Source of the DNA: Allobosea robiniae
Lineage (GTDB): Bacteria; Pseudomonadota; Alphaproteobacteria; Rhizobiales; Beijerinckiaceae
Assembly (NCBI RefSeq): GCF_900102525.1
Contig: NZ_FNBZ01000001.1
Span: 992,001-1,056,000, forward strand
Direction of reading: 5' to 3'
DNA length: 64,000 nt
Position numbers and translations under genes: made by a program. The stretch's first letter is position 1; each line of letters opens with the position of its first letter. The notes beneath the pieces were generated by a model. That model saw only the letters and a list, made by a program, of their open reading frames with translations, ran no database searches and was not told where the DNA came from. Below are positions 11,401 to 19,442 of this stretch, piece after piece.

Positions 11401-12275
11401 TCTACGAGCTGCGCCACGTCACGACCTACGGCTATAGCCGGCCGGTGCCTTTTTCCCGCTGCATCCTGCGGCTTTTGCCGCGCGACGGGGCGGGCCAGCG
11501 CGTGCTGAAGAGCGAGTTGCTGATCGCGCCCCGCCCGGCCGAACGCAATGACGGGCTCTGCTTCTTCGGCAACCGCATGACCACGATCACGATCACCAAG
11601 CCGCATCGCGAGCTGAAGCTCGAAATGCGGGCGCGGATCGAGGTCGACCGGCCGCCGCCGCCCCATACCGGGCTGACGCGGAACTGGGAGGATGTCGCGG
11701 CGCTGGCGCTCGATTCCCGGAGCCTCGCGCCGGATTCGCCAGCGCATCACCTTTATCCCAGTCGGCTCGTGCCGCATGTCCCCGCGGTGATCGACTATGC
11801 CCGGTCGAGCTTCGACGCCGGCCGACCGGTGCTGGAAGCGGCCTGCGAACTGATGGCCAGGATCAGGCGCGACTTCACCTACGATCCCGAGGCGACCGAG
11901 GTGACGACGCCATTGGCCGAGGCTTTCGACCAGCGCCACGGCGTCTGCCAGGATTTCGCGCATATCATGATCGCGGGCCTCAGAGGCCTCGGCCTGCCGG
12001 CGGCCTATGTCTCCGGCTATATCCGCACCATCCCGCCGCCGGGCCAGAAGCGGCTCGAAGGCGCCGATGCCAGCCATGCCTGGGCGATGCTGTGGTGCGG
12101 GCCGGAGACCGGCTGGATCGGGCTCGACCCGACCAATGACCTGATCGTCGCCGACGACCATATCGTCACCGCCTTCGGCCGCGACTATGCCGATGTCGCG
12201 CCGCTCGACGGCGTCGTGATTGGGCCGGGCACGCAGAAGGTCGGCGTCGCCGTCGACGTCGTCCCGGTCGGCTGA
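11397..12275 (+). CDS. Transglutaminase-like cysteine protease family protein
   Basis: A 292-residue protein with an N-terminal transglutaminase beta domain (YELRHVTTYGYSRPV) and a core with intact triad: Cys184 (HGVCQDFAH), His227 (SHAWAM) and Asp244 (LDPTND). There is no signal peptide or membrane helix, so it is probably cytoplasmic. The start is a GTG overlapping the preceding stop (GTGA), giving translational coupling; no ATG is nearby. It completes the amidoligase/ATP-grasp/transglutaminase operon and is the predicted hydrolase or transferase acting on the same linkage. Confidence 0.9.
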   Translation: MIYELRHVTTYGYSRPVPFSRCILRLLPRDGAGQRVLKSELLIAPRPAERNDGLCFFGNRMTTITITKPHRELKLEMRARIEVDRPPPPHTGLTRNWEDVAALALDSRSLAPDSPAHHLYPSRLVPHVPAVIDYARSSFDAGRPVLEAACELMARIRRDFTYDPEATEVTTPLAEAFDQRHGVCQDFAHIMIAGLRGLGLPAAYVSGYIRTIPPPGQKRLEGADASHAWAMLWCGPETGWIGLDPTNDLIVADDHIVTAFGRDYADVAPLDGVVIGPGTQKVGVAVDVVPVG

Positions 12276-12279
12276 GCTT

Positions 12280-12642
12280 TCAGGCAGCGGCCTCGGAGGC
12301 TTGAGGCTGCGGCGAGCGGGCATGTGTCTCGCCCCAAACCTTCAGCGCCATGATGACCGGCTCCAGCGTCCGGCCCTTGGCTGACAGGCTGTATTCCACC
12401 CGCGGCGGCACTTCCGGGTAGACCACGCGCACGATCAGGCCGTCCGCCTCCAGCTCGCGCAACTGGGTCGTCAGCATGCGCTGGGTGACGCCGGGAATGC
12501 GCCGGCGGATTTCGTTGAAGCGCAAGGTACCACCCATCAGGTGATAGAGCGCGATGCCCTTCCACTTGCCGCCGATCAGGCCGAGCGCCGCCTCAACGGG
12601 GCAGCCGGCCGAGCAATAGGGCTCCTTGAAGCGCGGCGGCAT
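12280..12642 (-). CDS. HxlR-family winged-helix transcriptional regulator
   Basis: A 120-residue HxlR (DUF24) regulator. CSAGCPVEAALGLIGGKWKG near the N-terminus is the family hallmark with two cysteines that can sense redox or electrophile stress; the winged helix continues through RFNEIRRRIPGVTQRMLTTQ. It is divergent from the quinone-reductase-like dehydrogenase at 12742 with a 99-bp shared intergenic region, the usual layout for HxlR regulators that control an oxidoreductase. The start is set at the ATG preceding PPRFKEPYC; the frame stays open upstream but lacks similarity there. Confidence 0.9.
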   Translation of the reverse strand: MPPRFKEPYCSAGCPVEAALGLIGGKWKGIALYHLMGGTLRFNEIRRRIPGVTQRMLTTQLRELEADGLIVRVVYPEVPPRVEYSLSAKGRTLEPVIMALKVWGETHARSPQPQASEAAA

Positions 12643-12645
12643 GAC

Positions 12646-12663
12646 AGTATCCTTTTCGACACT
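12646..12663. promoter_or_regulatory. Imperfect inverted repeat, candidate HxlR operator
   Basis: AGTATC and GACACT are separated by six bases and differ from perfect symmetry at one position. The element sits just upstream of the HxlR start codon, in the region divergent to the dehydrogenase. Position and symmetry suggest autoregulation, but the match is short and may be chance. Confidence 0.3.
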
Positions 12664-12741
12664 ATAGGCTGAAATTGTGCGTTCTTGCGCCTCTTGAAGG
12701 TTATGCGCATCTCGGCTGCATCGCAATGCAGGAGAGACGCC

Positions 12742-13755
12742 ATGCGCGCCGTCGGATACCGCCAGTCGCAACCCATCGCCGCCGAGACCAGCCTGATCGA
12801 TCTCGATCTGCCCGTGCCGAAGGCGGCCGGACGAGATCTCCTGGTTGAGGTCCAGGCCGTATCGATCAACCCGGTCGACACCAAGATTCGCATCCGCAGC
12901 CAGCCGGCGGAAGGCCAGGCGAATGTGCTCGGGTGGGATGCTGCCGGCATCGTCAGGGCGGTGGGGCCGGAGGTGACCGGGTTCAAGCCGGGCGACGCGG
13001 TGTTCTATGCCGGGGCGATCGACCGGCCGGGCTCGAATGCGGAATTCCATCTCGTCGACGAGCGCATCGTCGGGCCGAAGCCGAAGAGCCTCGGCTTCGC
13101 CGAAGCCGCTGCCCTGCCGCTCACCGCCATCACCGCCTGGGAAATGCTGTTCGACCGGCTCGATATCCGCAAGCCCGTCCCGGGCGCGGCACATGCCGTG
13201 CTGATCATCGGGGGCGCGGGCGGCGTCGGCTCCATCGCGATCCAGCTCGCGCGCCAGCTCAGCGACGTCACGGTGATCGCGACCGCCTCGCGGCCCGAGA
13301 CCCGCGCCTGGGCGCAGGAACTCGGCGCGCATCATGTGATCGACCATACCAAGCCCCTGCCCGCTCAGATCGCGGCGCTCGGCATCGGCGCGCCGGCCTT
13401 CGTCTTCTCGACGACCCATACCGACACCCATCTGGAGGGCATCGTCGAACTGATGGCGCCGCAGGGCCGGTTCGGCCTGATCGACGATCCGAAGACGCTC
13501 GACGCCAATCCATTGAAGCGCAAGAGCCTGTCGCTGCACTGGGAGCTGATGTTCACCCGCTCGCTGTTCCAGACCGCCGACATGGGCGAGCAGGGCAAGC
13601 TCCTGGCGGAAGTTTCGCGACTCGTCGACGAAGGCAAGATCCGCACGACGTTGGCGGAGCATTTCGGCACGATCAACGCCACCAATCTCAAGGGGGCGCA
13701 TGCGCTGATCGAGAGCAACCGCGCCAAGGGCAAAATCGTGCTGGAAGGCTTCTGA
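12742..13755 (+). CDS. Medium-chain dehydrogenase/reductase, quinone-oxidoreductase-like (zinc-type ADH family)
   Basis: A 337-residue MDR-superfamily NAD(P)H oxidoreductase. The GroES-like N-terminal part (SINPVDTKIR, GWDAAGIVRAVG) is followed by a Rossmann nucleotide-binding motif (GGAGGVGSIAIQLA) near residue 155. The structural-zinc cysteines of classical alcohol dehydrogenases are absent, as in quinone-reductase-like members. The start at 12742 has GGAG seven bases upstream, better than an earlier in-frame ATG at 12685. The divergent HxlR gene suggests induction by quinones, aldehydes or electrophiles; the physiological substrate is not known. Confidence 0.88.
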   Translation: MRAVGYRQSQPIAAETSLIDLDLPVPKAAGRDLLVEVQAVSINPVDTKIRIRSQPAEGQANVLGWDAAGIVRAVGPEVTGFKPGDAVFYAGAIDRPGSNAEFHLVDERIVGPKPKSLGFAEAAALPLTAITAWEMLFDRLDIRKPVPGAAHAVLIIGGAGGVGSIAIQLARQLSDVTVIATASRPETRAWAQELGAHHVIDHTKPLPAQIAALGIGAPAFVFSTTHTDTHLEGIVELMAPQGRFGLIDDPKTLDANPLKRKSLSLHWELMFTRSLFQTADMGEQGKLLAEVSRLVDEGKIRTTLAEHFGTINATNLKGAHALIESNRAKGKIVLEGF

Positions 13756-13776
13756 GCCTTGCGGGCCGGCCCGCGC

Positions 13777-14108
13777 TCAGGCGGCGAGTGCGGCGCATGC
13801 CTTCGCACAGGCACGGCAGGCGGCGACGCAGGAATCCATGTTGCCGACCCGTGCGCAGTCAGTGGCACAGGCCTCGCAGACCTCGGCGCATTCCCTGGCC
13901 ATGTGACGGCCGTGGACCGAATCCATCAGCAGCAGATGCGCCGTGGTCCGGCAGATTTCGGCGCAAGCCGCCATCAGGTGCAGATGGTCGGGCTCGGCAT
14001 GAGCGCCGCCACCTTCAGGCAATGGGTCATCGCCATGCCGTGGCAGTGCTTGTAGCAGTCGAGCGCGAGGTCGGCTGCGTTGCGCGTCTTCGGGTCGAGA
14101 TGGTGCAT
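13777..14108 (-). pseudogene. DUF326 four-helix copper-binding protein, frameshifted
   Basis: The first frame encodes MHHLDPKTRNAADLALDCY through MAMTHCL, starting at 14108 with GGAG upstream. The similarity then continues in another frame as EGGGAHAEPDHLHLM to the normal C-terminus ARVGNMDSCVAACRACAKAC. Joining the frames needs one extra G near 14015, and would give about 110 residues, the usual size. The many Cys and His residues are typical of this four-helix copper-binding (DUF326/CSP-like) family. Either the gene is broken by a 1-base deletion or the base call is wrong. The first frame alone stops at about 13974. Confidence 0.75.
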
Positions 14109-14172
14109 GTCGCGGCTCCGATCGGGAGGGGTATCCCGATCAACCGCCGCGACAGGCGCCCTGTTCCGGCGG

Positions 14173-15618
14173 TCAGGCCAGCGTATAGGCCGTCTTGACC
14201 GTGGTGTAGAACTCCTTGGCGTAGGCGCCCTGCTCGCGCGGGCCGTAGCTGGAGCCCTTCCGGCCGCCGAACGGCACATGGTAATCGACGCCCGCCGTCG
14301 GCAGGTTGACCATCACCATGCCGGCCTCGCTGTTGCGCTTGAAATGCGTCGCATGCTTGAGCGAGGTCGTGCAGATGCCCGAGGAGAGGCCGAACTCGGT
14401 GTCGTTGGCGAGGCTGAGCGCCTCCTCGTAATCCTTGACGCGGACGATGTTGGCGACCGGTCCGAAGACCTCCTCGCGCGAGATGCGCATGGCGTTGGTC
14501 GTCTCGGTGAAGAGCGCCGGCTGGAGGTAGAAGCCGGGGGTCTCGCGCTTCAGGAGCTCGCCGCCGAAGACCAGCTTGCCGCCCTCGTCCTTGGCGATCT
14601 GGATGTATTTCAGGTTCTGGTCGAGCTGGCTCTGGTCGACCACGGGGCCGATATGGGTGCCGGCCTTCAGCGCATCGTCGACGACGACGGTCTTCAGGCG
14701 CTCGATGCAGGCCTCGACGAATTTGTCGTGGATGCCGGCCTGGACGATCAGGCGCGAGGAGGCCGTGCAGCGCTGGCCGGTCGAGAAGAAGGCACCGTTG
14801 ACCGCGACCTCGACGGCGACCTTCAGGTCGGCGTCATCCAGCACGACGAGCGGGTTCTTGCCACCCATCTCGAGCTGGACCTTCTTCATCGGATTGCCGG
14901 CGATGCAGGCGGCCGCGACCTTGCGGCCGGTCGGGACCGAACCGGTGAAGGAGATCGCATGCACGTCCTTGTGCTCCAGCAGCGCCTGGCCGACGACCGA
15001 GCCGCGGCCCATGACGAGGTTGAGAGCGCCCTTGGGCAGACCGGCGCGCTGCAGAATGTCGACCAGCGCCCAGGCCGAGCCCGGCACGAGATCGGCGGGC
15101 TTCAGGACGACGCAATTGCCCCAGGCGAGCGCCGGGGCGATCTTCCAGGCGGGGATCGCGATCGGGAAGTTCCAGGGCGTGATCATGCCGACGATGCCGA
15201 CCGCCTCGCGGGTGATCTCGACGCCGACGCCCGGGCGCACCGACGGGACCATCTCGCCGCCGAGGCGCAGGCACTCACCGGCGAAAAAGGCGAAGACCTG
15301 GCCGGCGCGGGTCGCCTCGCCGATGCCCTCGCCAAGGGTCTTGCCCTCCTCACGCGAGAGCAGGCGGCCGAGTTCGTCCTTGCGGGCGAGGATCTCGTCG
15401 GAGGCCTTCTTCAGGATGTCGTAGCGCTCCTGCGGGGTGGAGCGGCTCCATGCCGGGAAGGCGGCCTTGGCGGCGGCGACCGCGTTGTTCAGGTCCTCGA
15501 CCGTCCCTTGCGTGTACTCGCCGACGACGTCGTTGGTGTTCGAGGGGTTGATGTTGCGCGAGGCATTGGCTCCGCCGGCCCATTCGCCGGCAATGAGGTT
15601 CTTGAAGGGCGCGTTCAT
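14173..15618 (-). CDS. NAD(P)-dependent aldehyde dehydrogenase, 2-oxoglutarate-semialdehyde dehydrogenase-like
   Basis: A 481-residue ALDH-superfamily enzyme of normal length. Catalytic residues are in place: Asn150 (ITPWNFP), Glu250 (QLEMGGKN) and Cys284 (GQRCTASSR). The cofactor-binding segment is near FTGSVPTGRKVAAA. Overall wording (for example the C-terminus PREQGAYAKEFYT) resembles alpha-ketoglutaric-semialdehyde dehydrogenases of sugar-acid or hydroxyproline catabolism, but exact substrate assignment from sequence alone is unsafe. It is a single gene, not obviously in an operon. Confidence 0.9.
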   Translation of the reverse strand: MNAPFKNLIAGEWAGGANASRNINPSNTNDVVGEYTQGTVEDLNNAVAAAKAAFPAWSRSTPQERYDILKKASDEILARKDELGRLLSREEGKTLGEGIGEATRAGQVFAFFAGECLRLGGEMVPSVRPGVGVEITREAVGIVGMITPWNFPIAIPAWKIAPALAWGNCVVLKPADLVPGSAWALVDILQRAGLPKGALNLVMGRGSVVGQALLEHKDVHAISFTGSVPTGRKVAAACIAGNPMKKVQLEMGGKNPLVVLDDADLKVAVEVAVNGAFFSTGQRCTASSRLIVQAGIHDKFVEACIERLKTVVVDDALKAGTHIGPVVDQSQLDQNLKYIQIAKDEGGKLVFGGELLKRETPGFYLQPALFTETTNAMRISREEVFGPVANIVRVKDYEEALSLANDTEFGLSSGICTTSLKHATHFKRNSEAGMVMVNLPTAGVDYHVPFGGRKGSSYGPREQGAYAKEFYTTVKTAYTLA

Positions 15619-15696
15619 CTCTCTCTCCCACGAAACAGGCTCGTGGCTGGGTGTTAGCGCCTTTGGAGCGGGAAGGCCAATGCCCAGGGCGACAGG

Positions 15697-15849
15697 CTAT
15701 TTTTCCTTGATCGAAAGCCCGTTCTTGCCGACCGAGATTTCCACGCCGTCCGGCTGCTTCTTCTCCTGGTAGAGCGAATAGCCGGTCACGGCGAGAGCGG
15801 CGACGAGAACAAGGACCAGTACAACCAGAAGATGACGCGAAGCGAGCAT
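15697..15849 (-). CDS. Small single-pass membrane protein
   Basis: A 50-residue protein: MLASRH, then a strongly hydrophobic helix (LLVVLVLVLVAALAVTGYSLY), then a charged tail with EKKQPDGVEISVGKNG. AGGA lies eight bases before the ATG. It is probably an inner-membrane protein with a short periplasmic or cytoplasmic tail. No function is recognised; similar very short proteins are common and uncharacterised in Rhizobiales. An upstream extension of the frame is possible but adds no plausible sequence. Confidence 0.65.
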   Translation of the reverse strand: MLASRHLLVVLVLVLVAALAVTGYSLYQEKKQPDGVEISVGKNGLSIKEK

Positions 15850-16022
15850 GGAGAAATCCTGTTGGAGGCGGCCAAGCCGCAAGCCCGATCCCAACGCGGG
15901 CCGGGCGGCGATGTTCCGCTGCACCGCCGGGAACGTTGCTTCTCGCGCAGCGTTGGCATGGCGCACAGGCCGGTTCCCAAGCGACGCTGGCCATGACAGG
16001 ATCGCACCGGCAGGAGGTTGCC

Positions 16023-16511
16023 ATGGCCGACACCGAACTGCAGGATCGCATCTGGGCTGCGCTAGCTGCCCACCCGGTCTACATGGTCTCGCTCGTCGCC
16101 GAAGGCGACATCAGGACCAGGCCGATGTCCGGCCATCTCGACCGCGACCACCACCGCCTGCTCTTCATCACGCACCGGCATACCGGCATCATCGGCGCGG
16201 CCTTGCGCTCGCCCTCCGTCAGCGTGGCGATCAGCCATGAGGACCGCAATTTCTACGCCGCTATTTCCTGCTCGGCCTCCGAGGTCCCGAGCCGCGAGAC
16301 GCTGCGCGAGGTCTGGACGCCGATGGCGAGCGCCTGGTTCCCGAACGGGCCTGATGATCCCGACGCGACGCTGCTGGCGCTCACGCCGACCTCCGCCGAG
16401 ATCTGGGACGGCCCGTCGAGCAGCGTGCTCGTCGCCTTCAAGCTGGCAACCGCCAAGATTCTCGGCCGCACGCCCGATCTCGGCGTCAACGCCACCATCG
16501 ACATGCGCTGA
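16023..16511 (+). CDS. Pyridoxamine 5'-phosphate oxidase-fold (general stress protein 26-like) protein
   Basis: A 162-residue split-barrel flavin-binding-type protein. It reads MADTELQDRIWAALAAHPVY, then the beta-strand pattern GDIRTRPMSGHLDRDHHRLLFITHR and VSVAISHEDRNFYAAISCSA that characterises general-stress-protein-26 relatives. AGGAGG is five bases upstream of the ATG. These proteins bind FMN, FAD or heme and are often stress-linked, but the exact reaction is unknown. It is convergent with the PAP2 gene. Confidence 0.8.
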   Translation: MADTELQDRIWAALAAHPVYMVSLVAEGDIRTRPMSGHLDRDHHRLLFITHRHTGIIGAALRSPSVSVAISHEDRNFYAAISCSASEVPSRETLREVWTPMASAWFPNGPDDPDATLLALTPTSAEIWDGPSSSVLVAFKLATAKILGRTPDLGVNATIDMR

Positions 16512-16526
16512 GCCGGCGCCAGGGCC

Positions 16527-17276
16527 TCAGGCCGGGTCGGAAGCGGCCATTTTGCGGCCGAGCCATGCGTTCGCAACGCTCGACCAGACGATCCCGAGCG
16601 ACCAGCCGCCGAGGACATCGGACGGCCAATGCACGCCGAGATAGATCCGGCTGAGGCCGATCAGGCCAACCATGACCACCGCCATGACCATGCAGAAGCG
16701 GGCGATATCGGCCTTCCGCGAGGCGATGCCGACGAATCCGGCGATGGTGAGCAGCGTCACTGCCGAAAGGAAGGCGTGCCCGCTGGGAAAGCTGGCTGTG
16801 AAGGTCAATGCCGCGTGCTCGACGATATCCGGCCGTTCGCGGGCGATCGCGATCTTCAGCCCCGTGCTGGCCAGGAAAGCGGCAGCGAGGCTCACGACGA
16901 GCCCGATCGCGAGATGGCGGTAGCCGCAGAGCCAGAGCGCCAGCGTCGCGGTCAACGCCATGAAGAACAGTCCGACGAAGCTGCCGAGCGCGGTCATGTC
17001 GCGCACCGCTTCGTGGAACCAGGCCGGCCCGAGCGGAACCGCGGGGTTGGCGGCATCGCGGAACAGCATGATCAGCGTGGTATCGAGGGAGAAGCTGCGC
17101 CCGGAAACAATCAGCAACGCCAGCCCGAGAAAGACCAGGCCGGCCACGGCGGGAACAAGGATGCGTGGCTGGGGCAAGAAGCGCGATCTCCGAAGGGTCT
17201 GGGACAGGAGATTACCGGAGGGCACCGGGGTCGAACAGGCGACGTTCCGCCGCCCGTGACTCGCGGGCTTCGTCAC
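16527..17276 (-). CDS. PAP2-family membrane phosphatase
   Basis: An integral-membrane phosphatase of about 249 residues. All three PAP2 signature motifs are present: KIAIARERP, SFPSGHAF and SRIYLGVHWPSD, on a six-helix background. The start is taken as the GTG that overlaps the stop of the lipid-kinase gene (GTGA), implying translational coupling; the N-terminal region before RILVPAVAGLVFLG is poorly conserved, so a later start is possible. The likely substrate is a lipid phosphate such as phosphatidic acid or undecaprenyl diphosphate. Pairing with a diacylglycerol-kinase-like enzyme suggests opposing reactions on lipid phosphates. Confidence 0.88.
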   Translation of the reverse strand: MTKPASHGRRNVACSTPVPSGNLLSQTLRRSRFLPQPRILVPAVAGLVFLGLALLIVSGRSFSLDTTLIMLFRDAANPAVPLGPAWFHEAVRDMTALGSFVGLFFMALTATLALWLCGYRHLAIGLVVSLAAAFLASTGLKIAIARERPDIVEHAALTFTASFPSGHAFLSAVTLLTIAGFVGIASRKADIARFCMVMAVVMVGLIGLSRIYLGVHWPSDVLGGWSLGIVWSSVANAWLGRKMAASDPA

Positions 17277-18172
17277 GCGCTCGCCGGGCGGGCGGCGATT
17301 ACGCTGAGCGCCTTCGGCAGGAGACCGTAACGCAAGGGGCCGGCCTTGCGCTCGACCTCCCCGTCGAAAGTGATGTGCCCGCGCCCCTTGTCGCGCCGCG
17401 TCAACGTCACCGCATCGCCGGTGAAGGAGGCCAGATTATGCGAATCACGCCAATGACCGGACACGACCGACAAGGCCGCCTTGCCACGTGAATAGAGCCC
17501 GCCGGCATTCAGGACATGCACCTCGAAGACGCCATCGTCGAGCCGTGGACGACGCCAGTCCGCGCCCTCGAAGCAGTTCACCGTGACGAGCACCGCATCG
17601 GCCTCGACGAGGCGATGGTCGCTGCCGATGGTGATGTCGAGCATGACCGGGCGCGTGAACAGGATCGAGCGCGTCGCGGCGATGCCGAAGGCCGCCGCGC
17701 GGCTGAAAGGAAAGCGCCGGCGCGCATATTCGCGCTCGCGCGCCATCAGGCTGAAGAAGCCCATGCCGGACAGCGAATGGAACAGCCGGTCATTGACCCG
17801 GCCGACATCCATCTCCACCGGCTCGCCCCGGCAGAGCGCCCCGACCTGCTGCTCCAGCGGGCCGGCGAGCCCGAGATCGCGGCCGAGCACGTTCACGGTG
17901 CCCATCGGCAAGATGCCGACCGGGCGGTCGGCCTGGATCAGGACCGGCAAGGCGCCGTTGATCGTACCGTCGCCACCGGCGAGGACCGGCATCGCGTGGC
18001 GGTCCTCGATCGCGAGGGAGAGCGCATCGTCGATCTCGCGCGGGGGCACGAGGTGTACGTCAGCGCCGCAACCATGGGCCGCGAAGGCAGCCTCCAGCCG
18101 CGTGGCGAAAGCATCCGCGCCGGCTTCAAGAACCGTTCCGGCGCGGGCATTGACGATGACGGTGTAGCGCAT
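17273..18172 (-). CDS. Diacylglycerol/sphingosine-kinase-family lipid kinase
   Basis: A 299-residue DAGK-catalytic-domain protein. The nucleotide-binding GGDGT is at residues 66-70 (VLAGGDGTINGAL), followed by ILPMGTVNVLGRDLG. The C-terminal beta-domain ends with HITFDGEVERKAGPLRYGLLP, typical of YegS/LCB5-type enzymes. It would phosphorylate a lipid hydroxyl such as diacylglycerol. It forms a two-gene operon with the PAP2 phosphatase. No clear ribosome-binding site is visible at this ATG, but family similarity starts right there (RYTVIVNARAG). Confidence 0.88.
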   Translation of the reverse strand: MRYTVIVNARAGTVLEAGADAFATRLEAAFAAHGCGADVHLVPPREIDDALSLAIEDRHAMPVLAGGDGTINGALPVLIQADRPVGILPMGTVNVLGRDLGLAGPLEQQVGALCRGEPVEMDVGRVNDRLFHSLSGMGFFSLMAREREYARRRFPFSRAAAFGIAATRSILFTRPVMLDITIGSDHRLVEADAVLVTVNCFEGADWRRPRLDDGVFEVHVLNAGGLYSRGKAALSVVSGHWRDSHNLASFTGDAVTLTRRDKGRGHITFDGEVERKAGPLRYGLLPKALSVIAARPASA

Positions 18173-18216
18173 GGTGCTGGGGTAGATGGGTGGCGCCCGA
18201 TCACGCGCAAGAGCGG

Positions 18217-19104
18217 TTACGCGGCGGCCGGGCGCGCGTCGAACTGTTCCGGCATCGATGGCATCAACGGCATCGGCACCTCCTCGATCTCTTCGGTGAC
18301 GACCTCGAAGCGCTGCAGGGTATGGGTTCCGAAGGAGCTGATCATCGCGACATCGGTCGCGTCGCGGCCGCGCGCGATGACGACGCGGCCGATGCGCGGT
18401 TCGTTATGGCGGGCATCGAACGTGTACCAGCGCCCGCCGAGGAAGACCTCGAACCAGGCATTGAAATCCATCGGGGCGGGATTGGGCGCCACGCCGATAT
18501 CGCCGAGATAGCCGTTGCAGTAGCGCGCCGGGATATTCATGCAGCGGCAGAGCGCGACGGCGAGGTGCGCGAAGTCGCGGCAGACGCCGATCCGCTCCTC
18601 GAAAGCCTCGGCGGCGGTGCGGGTGTTGCGGGCGAAATGGTAGCCGAAGCTCAGGTGATTATGGACGAAGTCGACGATCGCCTGCACCCGCGGCCAACCC
18701 GCCTGGACCTGCCCGAACAGGCTCCAGGCCTGGTCGTAGAGCTTGTCGGTCTCGCAATAGCGGCTGCCCAGGAGATAGACGAGAGCCGAGTCCGGGAGAC
18801 GCGACGGAGAAACCTCGCGGGCGACCGGATTCACGATATCGGGTTCGCCGGAATCGTGGACGATCCCCTCCGATTCCAGACGGATGCCGCCGGGCGGCGC
18901 GATCATGCGCCGACGGATATTGCCGAAGGCATCGAGATCCTGCGTCATCGCAATCGGCCGGGAGGGATCAGCGAGCGAGGTCAGCCTCATCTCGTCAGGC
19001 GTCGTCAGATCGTGCCGGCGCGACGGATGCACGTCCAGCAAGGTGATCAAGGGCATGTCATGGGCACAGATCAGCTCGATCCGATAGCCGTAACGGATGC
19101 GCAT
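18217..19104 (-). CDS. Transglutaminase-like protein with altered triad
   Basis: A 295-residue protein related to the transglutaminase/cysteine-protease fold. Cys175 (IGVCRDFAHLAVALC) and Asp230 (WYTFDARHN) are at the expected positions, but the catalytic His is replaced by Asn215 (MDFNAWFEV). I recall relatives of this subgroup with another small residue here, so it may be a subfamily trait and not damage. The start at 19104 has AGGAG eight bases upstream. It lies about 6 kb from the amidoligase/transglutaminase operon, on the other strand. Role unknown; a link to that system is only a guess. Confidence 0.85.
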   Translation of the reverse strand: MRIRYGYRIELICAHDMPLITLLDVHPSRRHDLTTPDEMRLTSLADPSRPIAMTQDLDAFGNIRRRMIAPPGGIRLESEGIVHDSGEPDIVNPVAREVSPSRLPDSALVYLLGSRYCETDKLYDQAWSLFGQVQAGWPRVQAIVDFVHNHLSFGYHFARNTRTAAEAFEERIGVCRDFAHLAVALCRCMNIPARYCNGYLGDIGVAPNPAPMDFNAWFEVFLGGRWYTFDARHNEPRIGRVVIARGRDATDVAMISSFGTHTLQRFEVVTEEIEEVPMPLMPSMPEQFDARPAAA

Positions 19105-19442
19105 CTCGCCTTCTCCTGATGTGAGGGCCGGGACCGCTTCGCGCTTGGGCTGCTGCGGATCTTCGGGCGTCGTAATCCCCCGTCGGCTAGACGCGCGAAG
19201 GGGCCCGACTGTTCCCAAAACTCTCCAAAAAACGCCGATCCGCCACGAATTTGGCAGGTTTCGGCAAAGCACTCCAAACAAGAAGATGCGGGCCTTTCGG
19301 CCCGCATCCCGCCGCCACGACGGTTCGGCTGGGGGGATAGCAACCGCCGCGACCTGCGCCCTGATCGGCTCCGCATTCCTTGAAACGCGACCGATTCAAA
19401 CTATAACTTGGCGGGTCACCTTCAGGCGAAATCGCCCTGCGG
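19105..19442. other. 338-bp intergenic region with a minus-strand terminator; possible small RNA
   Basis: No convincing protein gene is seen: the open frame on the minus strand (19187-19399) starts with TTG and lacks a ribosome-binding site. The region between the PRC-barrel gene and the hairpin at 19285 is GC-rich and could fold. It may hold the 3' untranslated region of the PRC-barrel transcript or an independent small RNA ending at that hairpin. The upstream part (19105-19284) probably carries the promoter of the 18217-19104 gene. Confidence 0.35.
19280..19308 (-). terminator. Strong rho-independent-type hairpin
   Basis: A 10-bp perfect stem, GATGCGGGCC and GGCCCGCATC, closes a GAAA tetraloop on the minus strand and is followed there by TTCTTGTTT. 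It ends minus-strand transcription about 135 bp after the PRC-barrel stop codon. Confidence 0.7.

Noticed and set aside
19187..19399. 70-residue minus-strand open frame
   Set aside because: It starts with TTG, has no ribosome-binding site, and spans a terminator hairpin; not supported as a gene.
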